From Ancistrus triradiatus (Eukaryota > Chordata > Actinopteri > Siluriformes > Loricariidae): a stretch of DNA of 64,000 nucleotides. How positions within the stretch are numbered: the first letter of the stretch is position 1; each line of letters opens with the position of its first letter. Of the stretch, positions 21,660 through 33,800 are shown piece after piece. The stretch is taken from NCBI GenBank assembly GCA_025084515.1, contig JAJAGP010000204.1, forward strand, positions 310,001 through 374,000, given 5' to 3'. A model generated the notes under the pieces. It searched no databases, was not told the origin of the DNA, and was given only the letters and a program-made list of their open reading frames with translations. A program made the position numbers and the translations under genes.

Positions 21660-21833
21660 AACACAGACACCCTTATCCAGAGTGACTTACAACTGCAGCA
21701 GTCTTACAATCCAAGCATGTGGGTTAAGGGCCTTGCTCAAGGACCCAACAATGGCAGCTTGGCAGAGGTGGGATTTGAAATCTGGACTCTCTAGTCCAGT
21801 ACCTTAACCACTAGGTCACCACAGTCCCATTTA
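21660..21833 (-). mobile_element. tRNA-derived SINE
   Basis: Minus orientation with ACACCCTTATCCAGAGTGAC, GTTAAGGGCCTTGCTCAAGG and GCAGAGGTGGGATTTGAAAT, ending CACCACAGTCCCA. It terminates the Tc1 fragment reading frame. Confidence 0.85.
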
Positions 21834-22199
21834 TGGCCAGATAATCCTATTCCTTTCCATTCAACCTTCTATGTGTCCTCACAAAAACACAAGCAATACA
21901 AAATAAATAAATAAATAAATAAACTTAAACACCTCTTATATAGCATTGTTTCTTTTCATGACTAAAGAGAAAAAAACATAAACAAGAAATCAGCCGTCTG
22001 GAACAAAGGAGATGTATGGTCACTCTAGGTGAACTACTCAGTAGACCATTAAGGAGATCAGCTAATAATGATAAAGTGCTGTTTATAATGTTATACACTT
22101 GCTTATTGCCAGAGAAACTGAGGATGGTGGTACATGTGAGGCCATTACTAATAAAATCTTTTGGTTTTCTCTTGATTCTGGACTGGCACACAGACTGAA

Positions 22200-22385
22200 A
22201 CAATAATCACAACCTAGATTTGATTCCTGACTCTGGGTACTGTGTGTTACTAATACTCCCTGTGTCTTCCATTCCAAAAGCCTGCTGATCAGTCAATTGG
22301 CTACACCACTGGATCTTGGATTCATCTCATACCCCCCTTTTAAGAGCACCTGTGCCACGCAGGAGGAAGGTAATGAAACAACAAT
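22200..22385 (+). mobile_element. Degraded V-SINE-like fragment
   Basis: Blocks GATTCCTGACTCTGGGTACT, CTCCCTGTGTCTTCCATTCC and AGTCAATTGGCTACACCACT fit the order of the V-SINE body, but conservation is weak. Confidence 0.45.
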
Positions 22386-22489
22386 CACGATAGGCTGAAT
22401 GATTGCAAATTTAGGTAGTTTTGCCAAATCTGCTGTAACACTAGTAAAAAATAGCAATATGCATAATGCATTACTTTTACTTTTTTTAA

Positions 22490-22690
22490 TTCATGGGTGG
22501 GCATTTGAGCTCCAGTGACTCCTGTCTCCAGCTACTGTGTGTGTGGTCTTTGCTTGAACTCCCAGTGTCTTCCTGCCCCGATTGCCTCCCTCCACCCCAA
22601 ACACATGCTGTTAGGTGGATTGGCTACTCTGAACTGCCCCTAGGTGTTAGTGAGTGTCTTATGCCCTGTGATGGACTGGCACTATGCCAA
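22490..22690 (+). mobile_element. Degraded V-SINE-like fragment
   Basis: It contains TACTGTGTGTGTGGTCTTTG, GGTGGATTGGCTACTCTGAA and CCCTGTGATGGACTGGC, in the order found in V-SINE bodies. The 63-75 codon frames across it are not genes. Confidence 0.55.
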
Positions 22691-23151
22691 GACAGCATGA
22701 TGATGGCAGATCATAAATAGATCGCCACTGGATATATGGAACGCTTCACAGCAGCCGTGACGGTACAAAACTACTCTTTTGTCTACTCCCTTGGAATAAT
22801 GCCAATGTGACCATTTTTAGAACACCCATGCCACACAGGGTAATGATAATGGGTAAAAGTAAAGCATCTCATTTCCCTAACCGGGAATTAATTGGGTGCA
22901 GGCAGAGGTACACCCTGTACAAGGTGCCAGTACATCACAGGGTTAAGTAAAAAAAACTGACCTTCATGCTCAGGAAATGCTTTTCTGAATATGAATGACT
23001 GAATAAATGAATGAATGATTAAGTCGTACGGCGAAAGTGTCGCACTCTAGCCAAGTCTATGCTGCTGTATGCAAAAATGTTAAAACAAGCCACGTACTTA
23101 GCTTAAATCATCATATAGAACAGTTGTAGTTTCAGTTAGTTGTAGTTTCAT

Positions 23152-23275
23152 GTGCTACGGTGCCTCGATTAAGATATTAGACTGTGTTTCAAAGTTCAAA
23201 TCCAACCTCTACCAAGCTGCCCCTGTTGAGTCCTTTGGGAAAAGCCCTTTACCCACAAATAAATGTAATGAATAA
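23152..23275 (+). mobile_element. Diverged tRNA-derived SINE
   Basis: AGTTCAAATCCAACCTCTAC (B box), then CAAGCTGCCCCTGTTGAGTC and AAAGCCCTTTACCCACAA. It is older than the other copies. Confidence 0.7.
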
Positions 23276-24116
23276 ATGAATAAATGTAATGTAAATGTTT
23301 TAATTCAAGATGAACTATCACTCTACATTATACTGGATCAGTTTGCAACCTTTGCAGCACAAGAGGTTCTTATGACTGAAGAGATGGAAAGAGGAGGGAA
23401 CGGAAAAAGAATGAACCCTAGACTTGGGCTTGAGTTCAAGCTGACTTTCAGTTTTGCTGAACAGCGCCCCTCCTTCCCCTTCTCCTTTTATTTTTTGTAG
23501 GATTGAGGAGTGGAGGATGGATTTGAGAAACTCGTCACGGTGCATAGCGAAGTAAGAAGGTCAAGATATCAATTAATAAATAAACAGCACTGACAATGAA
23601 AGACTGGTGAAATGATGGTACTCATATAATAATTGTCACATCATCAAAACTATTATACAATAGTTTGCTTATATCCTAATGTAACCTTATATCTCTGAGA
23701 TAAGGGGAGATAGGGAGGAGATAAGAAACTAGGGCCTCCGTGTAGATACGCAGACCTGACACGAGTGCATGGATAAGTGATGTGTGGGAGTGATTCACTT
23801 TTGACAGGCTTTTGTGTGTGTCTATATTTATTGGTATGTGTGTGAGCACATTTACGGCTGTCTGGTGCATGCCATAAGTTATGAAATGTCCAGGCTTAAT
23901 AGCATTCGTATTATACCAGTAGGTTTCTATAAATATTATGTTTTAATCATTGTTATTATACAAGCCATAAAGACATAAGTATATTTCAATGATCATTATA
24001 TATAAGCTTATATACAAGTACTGTGCAAAAGTCTTAGGCCACCATTAGATTTATGGTTTTAGCAATGCTATAATTACCATATATAACATATTGTTGACTA
24101 TTGTTGACTATTCGGT

Positions 24117-24312
24117 GGGACTGTGGTAGCCTAGCGGGTAAGGTACTGGACTATGGACCCAAAGGTCCAGGGTTCAAATCCCACCTCTGCCAAGCTGCCA
24201 CTGTTGGGTCCTTGAGCAAGGCCCTTAACCCACAATTGCTTGGATTGTAAGATTGCACCAATTGTAAGTCGCTCTGGATAAGGGCGTCTGCTAAATGCTG
24301 TAAATGTAAATG
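24117..24312 (+). mobile_element. tRNA-derived SINE, full length
   Basis: GGGACTGTGGTAGCCTAGCG (A-box), GGACCCAAAGGTCC arm, GGTTCAAATCCC (B box), then CGCTCTGGATAAGGGCGTCT and GCTAAATGCTGTAAATG. This is the best-preserved + copy in the window. Confidence 0.9.
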
Positions 24313-25019
24313 TATTCGACCCAAGAATTTCTCATTTGGATTCATCCCTCCATAATGCACTTTTCCACTGATCTTCATTCTTTGTGAGAATGTCTTATCC
24401 TTTTCGTCCTGTTCTTCTGCTGAATAAGTGTTATTTGGCTGCTAACCTTCCAAAAACAGTACTTCAGACTGTAGAAGGGTCAACTTGGCAACCTTACGAA
24501 ATACCTAAATAGCTGTCACTGTAGCAGATTCAGAGTGTTTTTTTTTTATTACTGCATACATATTACCTGTATTTTCTGGTTGTACTCTAATAAAGATATT
24601 GAGAAATAATTCTATATGGTCATTGCAGCATTGCTAAACAGTGTAAACACTGCTATATCTCATCTAATGGTGGCATTTTGCACTGTACAGTATACTGTAT
24701 ATATAATATAGACAATCCCAATTCTTATACTGAGAGCACTAGTGCTAATGCTTGTTTGGTTCTTTGTGGAGACAGATTCACACCACATCAGGATTAATGA
24801 CCCAAAACAGACATCAAAGCCTTGCAGCAACTATTTGAAGGCAAAAGTAAATCAAGGTGTGCTGACTTTCTCCACTTTCCTCAGCCTAAACCTAAACCTA
24901 AACCCCATCAAGCATTATGGAGACACTTGAAGACAGAGCATTAAATATTTTTTTAATATTGTGAAACCATGCTGGAAAACATCAGATTTCACACAACCAG
25001 CTTGAATGCATGTCATAAC

Positions 25020-25115
25020 ATACAAACTCCAGACAGAGCAGCTGTGCCGGGACTCGAATTCAGTTTCTCTGAAGCTTATGGGGCAGCAGCACTAACCACC
25101 ATGCCACCCTAATTG
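25020..25115 (-). mobile_element. V-SINE head fragment
   Basis: Minus orientation: ACAAACTCCAGACAGAGCAG, then CGGGACTCGAATTCAGTTTC and AACCACCATGCCACCC, the tRNA-like head of the V-SINE group. Confidence 0.55.
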
Positions 25116-25529
25116 CCATAATTAATCACAAATAAGGATAAATAAGTGCTCCTAAACCTTCTCCATTAAGATAGTTCTACCTACTTCTTCTTACTGTAAT
25201 ACTGTCATTCATTCTCATCTCAAATGAATGTGATTCCATTGACTGAGCTCTTGAATTTAGTGTAATGTACAAAAACAGCAATCAACCATACCTTGGATGT
25301 GAGCACAGGAGAAACACACAGCTAAAGTGCCCACTTTGGTCTATATTTAACTGCTTTCATTGATTTTTAAAGTAAATCACTTAACCGTCAAATACGAGAG
25401 GCGCAGAACACTGGGTTCACCCAGCCACACGGCACTGTTTCAATACAGGGATGATGAGACAGATATTGTATTGCTGTTTTATAGCGAGACTATGGTGGCA
25501 CCCGAGATATTCCTAGTTTCGCTGTTTTG

Positions 25530-25725
25530 TTTACATTTACAGCATTTAGCAGACGCCCTTATCCAGAGCGACTTACAATTGATACAGTCTTACAATCCAA
25601 GCAATTGTAGGTTAAGGGTCTTGCTCAAGGACCCAACAGTGGCAGCTTGGCAGAGGTGGGATTTGAACCCTGGACCTTTTGGTCCATAGTCCAGTACCTT
25701 AACCGCTAGGCTACCACAGTCCCAC
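25530..25725 (-). mobile_element. tRNA-derived SINE, full length
   Basis: The minus copy runs from the tail TTACATTTACAGCATTTAGC through GACGCCCTTATCCAGAGCGA to the head GCTAGGCTACCACAGTCCCA. It is highly similar to 24117-24312. Confidence 0.9.
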
Positions 25726-25884
25726 AAACAGACTTGTAAGTCAACACTCACAGCGGGATAAGAACCCTCTATCACAGGCAGGAGAATGTGTCCACTTAAC
25801 CGACTGTACTATCAGTGCCTATTGTTTTGTGCAACAATTATCAATGCTTTTTCTCAGTGGTGTACATTCCAATGACATAACTCT

Positions 25885-26287
25885 TTCAAAATATATATGT
25901 GCATTTTCTTGGTACACTTTGGACCCTTAATGGAGCATTGTTTAAATGCCACAGCCTACTTGAGTATTGTTGCTGACCATGTGCATCCATTCATGAGCAC
26001 AGTGTACCCCTCTTCTGATGGCTACTCAATCGTCTTACTGTACTCAAATGGCCTCCACAGTCACCAGCTCTCAATCCAATAGAACACCTTTGGGATGTGG
26101 TGGAACGGGAGATCTGCATCATGGATGTGCAGCCGACAAATCTGCAAACTGCATGATGCTATCACCTCAATATGGACCAAAATAAATGAGGAATCTCTCC
26201 GGCAGCTTGTTGAATCAGTTCTTAAAGCAAAATGTGTCCAATCCGGTACTAGCAAGGCAGACCTAATGAAGTGGCTGGTGAGTGTAT
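25885..26287 (+). mobile_element. Tc1/mariner-like fragment (family B), 3' half
   Basis: It retains the C-terminal transposase signature (LNPIEHLWDVVEREI-type, from CAATCCAATAGAACACCTTT at 26072), which holds the last acidic residue of the DDE triad. It ends in GTGGCTGGTGAGTGTATA near the element terminus. The frame is interrupted. Confidence 0.75.
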
Positions 26288-26499
26288 ATACCCCAGTGAA
26301 ACAATTACTACCTGAAAGTCCCTAGACACTCTGATCAACTTTGTACCAAATTTGTATTTTTAACGTAAAATGCAAATGGAGAAAATGCTTCAGCTACATT
26401 TTGTTTCAAAGAATGTCTACACGTGCCAATAATTGTCACCCCATGTGGTTTGTTGAAACTATTGAACCCTTATCATGGGTGTGTATAGACAAGGAGAGC

Positions 26500-27850
26500 A
26501 TATAAGTCTCGCCTTAACAGGTGCTGGATGTGTGCTGGGCTGTGATTGGCCGGTGCTGGTAGGCTCGCTCTGTTTTCTCCCGGTGAGTGAGCTGTCCGTT
26601 CAGCACCACGCGCTCCGTCAGCACTCAGAAGGGGACAGCGCGCACTGAACGCGTGCACGAGCAGGCACACAGTCCTGTAATTCATCCAGACCCGAGTACT
26701 ACCATACCCAAAGTAGTGTGCACTCTGAGTACGTATTACAGGTGTGATCGTTATACCGCTCGGATTGTGCCTTTGTAGCGCGGTTCAGCTTTTATTTATT
26801 TGTAAGTTCTTTCTGTAATAAGCCCTTAAATCAGAGAGTCATCCTAGAAAAGACTGCAACGGTGTCCCTAAACAAAAAACGACCAATGACGTGGATACAG
26901 ACTTGGCAAATTCGCAAAGCTCCGTTGAACGCGGTCGTGTCCCAAATAGCACCCTAGAGCCTATGCCCTACGAAGTGCACAACATAAAGTTGGGCATCTT
27001 TTCCTCCGAGTTGTGCACTGTTTGTAAAATTCTCGGGACTGTTACTGGATTCGCTGACTGGGACCGAACTGCAGCATCAGCCTTTCAGGACAGGACAGGT
27101 GAACCTTCCCTAAGCAGGGCACCTATGTAGTGAACGAGGCGCGGATCCGGACGAGCAGCCTGAGTCCACGTTTTCTGTCGCTCCAATCGGAGACACGGAT
27201 TCTGGGCTCGCCTTCTGCCGCCCCCCATCAAGCCGGCCTTGGTGTACTCGTGCACGCGCGTGGTCCTCCCCCCTTCCCCCCGGTCGCGAGGAGGAGGAGG
27301 AGGATGTGGCGCGCGGACGGGAAATGGCTGCCGAAAACAAGCCGGAAGGTAAGAGAGAAATAACAGATTGTTATTATTATTATTTCGGAGTGCAAATCTT
27401 TGACCCGCTTAGGACCGATTGCGTCTAAGCCCCTTATGAGGGGAGGACGGAGCGCGAGCCTGACAGAGCCCGGAGCTCTCCGGTTTAAAGACGAAAACGC
27501 TGACGAGATGAAGGGTCCAGCTCAGATCTGCTAGCCACAGCCATCTCTGATCCAGCTATTAAAAGGCAGGCGCCGAGCGAGAACGCGGATGGAGTTTGCC
27601 AATTAAAAGTGCCTCCGCCGTTTGTTTGTGGCTGAGCCGCGTCCCGCGAGCGGCGTTATTTCGTATTCGTAATAGTGAACGGCGTTAACGGGCGATGAAA
27701 AGCGTTCGGTTGAGTGGAGAGAGGCACATATAAGCGGCTGCTCGGGATAAAAAGCGGAGTGAAATGACCTCGCTTATGATGTGAAGCGGGATTCATAAGC
27801 GGGATTCCTTCACACCCGCCACCCCTCATCCACCCCTCATCCTCCCCTCA
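26500..27850. promoter_or_regulatory. GC/CpG-rich promoter region of camta1
   Basis: CpG dinucleotides become frequent, with a GGAGGAGGAGGAGGA purine run immediately before the start codon at 27304. There is no TATA box at the expected place, which fits a CpG-type promoter. Boundaries are by eye. Confidence 0.5.
27304..27348 (+). CDS. camta1: camta1 first coding exon
   Basis: 15 codons, MWRADGKWLPKTSRK, donor AAG|GTAAGA, phase 0. It differs from the mammalian sequence only at A-E/D level. An in-frame ATG at 27130 is open upstream, but its product has no homology, so 27304 is preferred. Confidence 0.93.
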
Positions 27851-30800
27851 TCCACCTCTCATCCTCCTCTCATCTGCCCTCAGAGGGAACCAAGCCGCCG
27901 AGTCGAACTGTTCCTGAAATTTACCAGCCATGTCGCGGTTCGCTTTAAAGTAGAAACCCATAAATTCCAGATTTACAGCCATGTATGATGAAAACGTGGT
28001 CGATATTTTCCATCTCTAGATCCAGTGGCGCGTCCGTTTCTACTGGGAGCCTTCATTCTGACCGTTGGGGCGGTTTTTTTTATTTTTTATTATTATTTTC
28101 AAATTAACGGCAGCTGCTGCGCGTGAGAGCCGTTCGAAATATAAGGCAGCCTGCACGCGCGTTTGTCCGTTGGAGCTGGGCAACTGAAGCGGATTTCTGA
28201 GGCAGCCAAAATGAAAGGTAACGTTTATTAAACTATAAATGTAGCTTATTTTTATTTAAAAAACGGATAGTATAAGACATTAACACGTTCATTGGCGCTT
28301 CGGGGTTTAATTAAGGATTGAAAGTGAGTTTAAACTTTAAGCTACTTACTGTTTTTGCACTTGTCAGCGTACACTTAGGCTAACCTAGACGATTTACTTC
28401 AGAAACGTAAACGCTGACACATTCTTTATTATTTTCAGATTTCTTTGTCATTTTTTAGCGTTTCAGCCTGTTTCTGACTAAGGATTCTTTCGAGTTGTTG
28501 TCGAACGGTTGTAGATAGAGCCCTAAACAATTTTTCGGTTTGTCAACATCTCTGTAAAAAGGAAACGTCCACATAAAACGTGTAAAGGTACCTTTAAAAT
28601 AAAAGTGTATTAACTTTATTTAGGTTATCCTCTCATCACCCTCCAAAATAAGTAGACGGGTCGACTAAAAAACTTGCGCCACCTTTCAGAGCCTTCTTTA
28701 AGGTTCTACAGACCATCCAAGGAACCTTCGAGAATCCTGTCTGTATAGCATGTAGCCTACTAATACCATTTTTGGCGTAAGAAGCAAAGCAAACCGTCAG
28801 ATTTAAACTAATTATGACTAATGCGAGCCCTTAGGAATTGACCACACGATGGCGACAAAGAGAATGTCCACCCAGCTTCCGCGCGAGCTAAAAATAAGAG
28901 ACCATTTATAGCTTCACTGATTACATATAGCGAACTGAGGTTTAATTTCCACCGGGAAAATGGCCCATTAGCTAAGAAGAGGAACGCGGTATGAAAGGGA
29001 GATAGTTTGATTTACTCTAGACGAACAAGATCGAGGTGTCCTGGGTGTGGGTAATCACGGCTTCGGTGTCGGCTACAACTTAAATTTGTCAACATCTCTC
29101 CTGCCTCTTTCGACCTGCTTCAGGCGACAGCTACAAGATGGGCTCGGAGAGCCACCAGGAGGCGATATTGAGCTGTTTAAACCAATTCAGACCCAATAAC
29201 AGCTTGTTTTCGTCTAAGGGGCCTCTAATTGTGCCTCGTGTTTAGCAAACTGTGGGTTGTTTTAGTAGCATCGTACATATATTGTGGTGGAGAAAAAAAC
29301 CCGTGATTAATTGTATATGTGTAAACGAATTGTTCATGACTAGCTTCAGGATGATCAATGGCATATAAATCTATTGGATACTCCATTCTGATAGCAGCAT
29401 TTTTGTGTGCTGTGTACGTGGGGAAATGTGTGAGGGTAACGGAGCCTGTAGAAAACTTGAGGCTATTTTTACCTGCCATGTAGCAGTGGAGACCTGGTTT
29501 CACCCTTGCTGAAGGAAACCGTGTCGGACGTTTGTATACGTCAGTCCTTTCTTTTTTTTGCTCCTCTACCCCCAGTTTCCAGGGTATCACCGACTTTTAG
29601 AAACATGGCTCACGTTCTGGTTAGGTTATGTATGAGGAGGTGTGCACCTGCACCATACTTTAGATGTTTGTAGCATTTGGTACTTTTTTCATAAGTGAAA
29701 GTAAAGCCTTATATGACTCACTATCTAACCAGTCAGTCAGTTTTGTAACCGAAGACATGCCGTTCCCACTCTCCAGCCAGAGAAAGCTGGAAATGGAGAA
29801 GGTCAATCCGTATATTCTGTGTGCTTCACATCAAAGTCGCATCCCCCTTTATATTAGTGAGAAGCCGAAATCTTACGGCAATTGCTTTCGTGTAAAAACC
29901 AACTCTTGGGGGAATTGTTGATAGCAAACTTATCAGATTCTCATCTCTGGGATATAAATGGTGCGGCCCTTAAATTGTGTTGGGTGAATCAGCTCTGCAA
30001 TTTTGTTCAGCTAATTGAATTTAGCGAGGCTGCTGTGGATTAAAAGATGGTTCTCTTCTCACATTCTCACACATTCTCATACTCTCTCTCTCTCTCTCTC
30101 TCTGTCACTCAGGCATGCTCAGTCTTTAAAAAAAACATATCACTAGGAGATCTATTGTTAAAATCAAATTTTTAAGGTTTGTTTCAGCCAACCAAGAAGG
30201 TCAGGGTGCAGTAATACTCATCCAAAACATGTACTCTGACCATTACAAGAGAGGCTCAGCTTTGAAGAATTTCAAAAAGCAGTACTAGATAGGCAAACAA
30301 AAGGAAGAATAGAGTCTGTTTTTCTCTTAAAAAGCTTATAGCCTTGGTATTTAGATCTCAGGGATTTTTTATGAACAGTGAACATTTGTGGGATGCCAAC
30401 ATTTTTGCTGTTTATGCTAAACAGTAAGTGCTTCTATTCAAGACATATTATGGAATTGCTATGAAATAATGGTAAATATATTTACAACGTCATAACGTAG
30501 TTCCATACAGCTGTGCTATTCATGAAATTTTAAATTAATTAAGAAAGTGGCACGGTGGAGCCAGTGGCTAGCGTGGTTGCCACACAGCTACAGATATCCC
30601 CGTGTCCATGTGGGTTTACTCCGGGTGCTCTGGTTTTCTCCCACCTTCCAAAGTCATGCATAAGGTTAATTTGTCGCTCTAAATTTTCCCAGTATGAATG
30701 TGTCCGACCAGTATCTACTATTCCTTGTTCATGTCATGAACAGCCATGGATGCAATGCTAAGTAAAATAAATAAATAAACATTAGATAAGAGTCCTTCAA

Positions 30801-33800
30801 TCAGGGCAGCTTTGCTGGTGTTTTGGATTCTAGCCATTTGTTTTCTATATTCAGGGAAAATTTCATTCTTCCCAGAGGTGTGACGTACATATCCTCTTGT
30901 ATAGTTGTCCACCTGGTCCTTCTGCTTCTTCTTTTGTCCTGATTAGACTCAGTTGTACTGTTCAAGACAAAGTAGTGACCACTTTCGTATAAAATTTCTT
31001 TTTACCTTCAATTTCTTGGCAGCTGGGTACATAACCTGGACTATACAATTTTTTTTGGAGAAAGTTATTTAGGTTTAGAATCTACATAGAAAAGCACTAC
31101 ATGCTTGCAAGACAAACAAATTATATATGTACTGTACTTACTTTATTGAACAGAAGTATCAGGTTTCAGCTGAGCTAATTTGATTACGAAGGTTTTTTAA
31201 TGACCAATTACCACTTATTGTTGAAAATGCAGCTGAAAATGGGCTGCAAGTCCCCAATTCGATCCTGACCTCAAGCTCCGCCTGTTTACATGTCCTCCTC
31301 ATGTCTGGTGGGTTTTCTCCAGGTACTCCAGTTTCTCATTCCAAAGGCTTGTGTGTTAGGCTAACTGGTGTTTCTAAGGTGTCTGTAGTGTGTGAGGGTG
31401 TATATGAGTGTGTGCTATCCTTTTCTTTTGATACTGAGAGTTCTGAGTCATATTCCCCACGTGTGTCTGAAGTGTGAGGAGTTCTGCTTCTGATTACTAT
31501 CGATTTCCATTGCGTTGAGAATGAAATTGCATACTTTTTAACTGTGTAATGTGCCACAGTTCATCCAACAGCAGAAGCAGCAAGAGATTGTAAATGACCT
31601 TCTGACCTTCAGGCTTTGCACGACTTGGCTGCAGTCAGGCTGTATTTGCACATGACTTTGTGATGAAGTCACATCAATTAGCATCATCTTCGGCTTTGCT
31701 GTTATGAAATATAAACACTTCTGAATTAAATGCATCAAGTTCTGCACCAAGAAACTTGAGGCATAAAATCTCGCCAGCCATTTCACAGATCAGTAAAGGG
31801 AACTGAACAAATATTACCTAACACACAAAAAGATGAAACATTTGACGTGGAAAAGCTGACAGACTTCAGACAAATGTACAGCTCGGAAAAAAACAACATT
31901 TTCTTAAACTGATCATTTGGCAGTGATTTCTTAATTTTTTTCAGAGCTGTATTTGAATGTAGGTAGCTTTTTGTGTGTTGCTGCTAGGTGTTCCTTCTTG
32001 ACACTGTTGCTCCTATGTAGACAGTAAAATGTTTTCAGATTTCTAATAGGGACTTGAGTAGGGGCTGGATATGGTGTTTTTCAATTGCGTGTTAAATATT
32101 CCAATATCTAAGTGGATGTTCTTGTCATTAATACAAGACTTGTTATTTATCTATTAGCTTCATTTCTGTGATGTAAAGATGGCCCACACAGGTTTGCTCA
32201 TAGAAAAACCAAGATCATGTCAAACGTCTGAATATTCCTGCAAGACAGCACAGCGTTTGCTTAAGCTTTGAATAAATGATACAGCCATCTACAGATGAAC
32301 CACTGCAAGCTAACAGCAAGCAAACTAACCACTGACAGGTGAAGTGAATAACACTGACAGTGTGATGTCCTTTGCAATGTTCTGCTGGCAAACCTTGGGT
32401 CCTAGCATTCATGTGGATGTTACTTTGACGCATACCAACTGCCTAAAACAATGTTGCAGACAGAAGAATACTCCTTCATGGTAGCAGCATTTCCTAATGG
32501 CGGTGGCATCTAAGCAGGATTTATGCACCGTGCACACTGATAAACTGTTCAGGAGTGGTTTGAGGAGAGAATTCAAGTCATATTTACAATGGAGCATTGT
32601 CTCAAAGCAACTTTACAATTTTAGATGATCTTCTAATATCTACGGCCAATCCCAAATTGAACAAGCCTAGTGGCAAGGAGAAACTCCCTAAGCGTTATGA
32701 GGCCTCAAGGTGTTGACTTGGCCTCCAAATTCCCATGATCTCACTTTTACTCACTGTTGCACCACAGAAATGAAAAGTATTCACAATACAGAACTGCTGT
32801 CATACTCTGAAAAGTAAAAGAGTTGGCTTCCTTCCACACTGCTTCCCCAAAACTATTAGGGTGACACACTGTATTTCCCATTCACCCTTTGCTAATTCTC
32901 TCATTTAAACCTTCAGACATGCTGCCACTGAGAAGCTCTCTTTGTTTGTAAAGGCTGTTCAGCCAAAGTGCAGGTGTTTCTCTTAGGCAGTATAGCAAAT
33001 GGTAAAATCATGTTGCAATTACACCAACTATTATGCTAAAGAAGTAAAAAACTGTTTGTAATACATTTAAACAGATGTTAGAGTAATACGTTTACTGGGG
33101 TTTAGTGTTCAGCTAATGGAATTAAATCGATGGAAGTCCCCATTATGCAGGAGCTGTGTTCAGAATAACCCTGCACTCTGTGCTCGGGTGACTTTTTTGG
33201 AAAGGGGTGAGTCCACGTTTGGGGGAACAGTCTCTTTTTTTTAAAGCAAGCTTCTCATTGTCATTCAGCTTCATTACCGATCATGTTTATTCATGCGTGG
33301 CCACGGTGCTCCGGAAAGCATGGCATATTTTTGGATGCAGCAGCTCATTGTCATGCCTAATCAACACACAGCACACTCCGAGCAAAGCCTAGACAACAGC
33401 CCATGTGTGTGTGCTAAAGCATGAGAGCGTTTCCTAGAGTGCAGGAGCAATTTCAAACTTCTCTGTTGTGCCTCTTTGTTTTTTTTTTCTAAGTTCATAG
33501 TTCTTTTGTTCAGTTATTAATGTCTTCCCAGAGTAATCAAGACAATTTCCAAGGGACACTTGTTTAATGAACAGGCACACACGCACAAACAGCAGCTTAA
33601 GTTCCAAGGTTATGCTGCCCAGTTGTTCCAGACTCGACAGCGTAATTAGTCGTTGGACAGATAAATGTTTGCTGTTTCTTGCTGTGTTGTTTCGTAGCCT
33701 CTGAGGCTAAATTGTTGGGTTTCCAAACAATATAAGCTCTCTGTGGGATCAGGATACTGCTGGCAGGTTATTTTTTGGGGTATTTACTAAAGATGATCCA

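Larger units (their letters stand above)
20584..27303. other. dnajc11-camta1 divergent intergenic interval
   Basis: It contains the 5' UTRs and promoters of both genes at its ends. In between are only mobile-element remnants: a Tc1 fragment with a nested MITE (20771-21650), SINEs at 21660, 22200, 22490, 23152, 24117, 25020 and 25530, and a Tc1 family B fragment (25885-26287). No other host gene is seen. From about 26500 the sequence becomes rich in G+C and CpG. Confidence 0.7.

Noticed and set aside
21283..21807. 174-codon frame as a host gene
   Set aside because: The first part is the Tc1 transposase N-terminus and the last third runs into a SINE.
24117..24190. True tRNA gene
   Set aside because: A and B box-like sequences are present, but the acceptor stem does not close and the unit is followed by the SINE body and repeated many times in the window.
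27130..27303. Upstream in-frame ATG at 27130 as the camta1 start
   Set aside because: The 58 extra residues are GC-rich 5' UTR translation without homology. MWRADGKWLPKTSRK is the conserved start.
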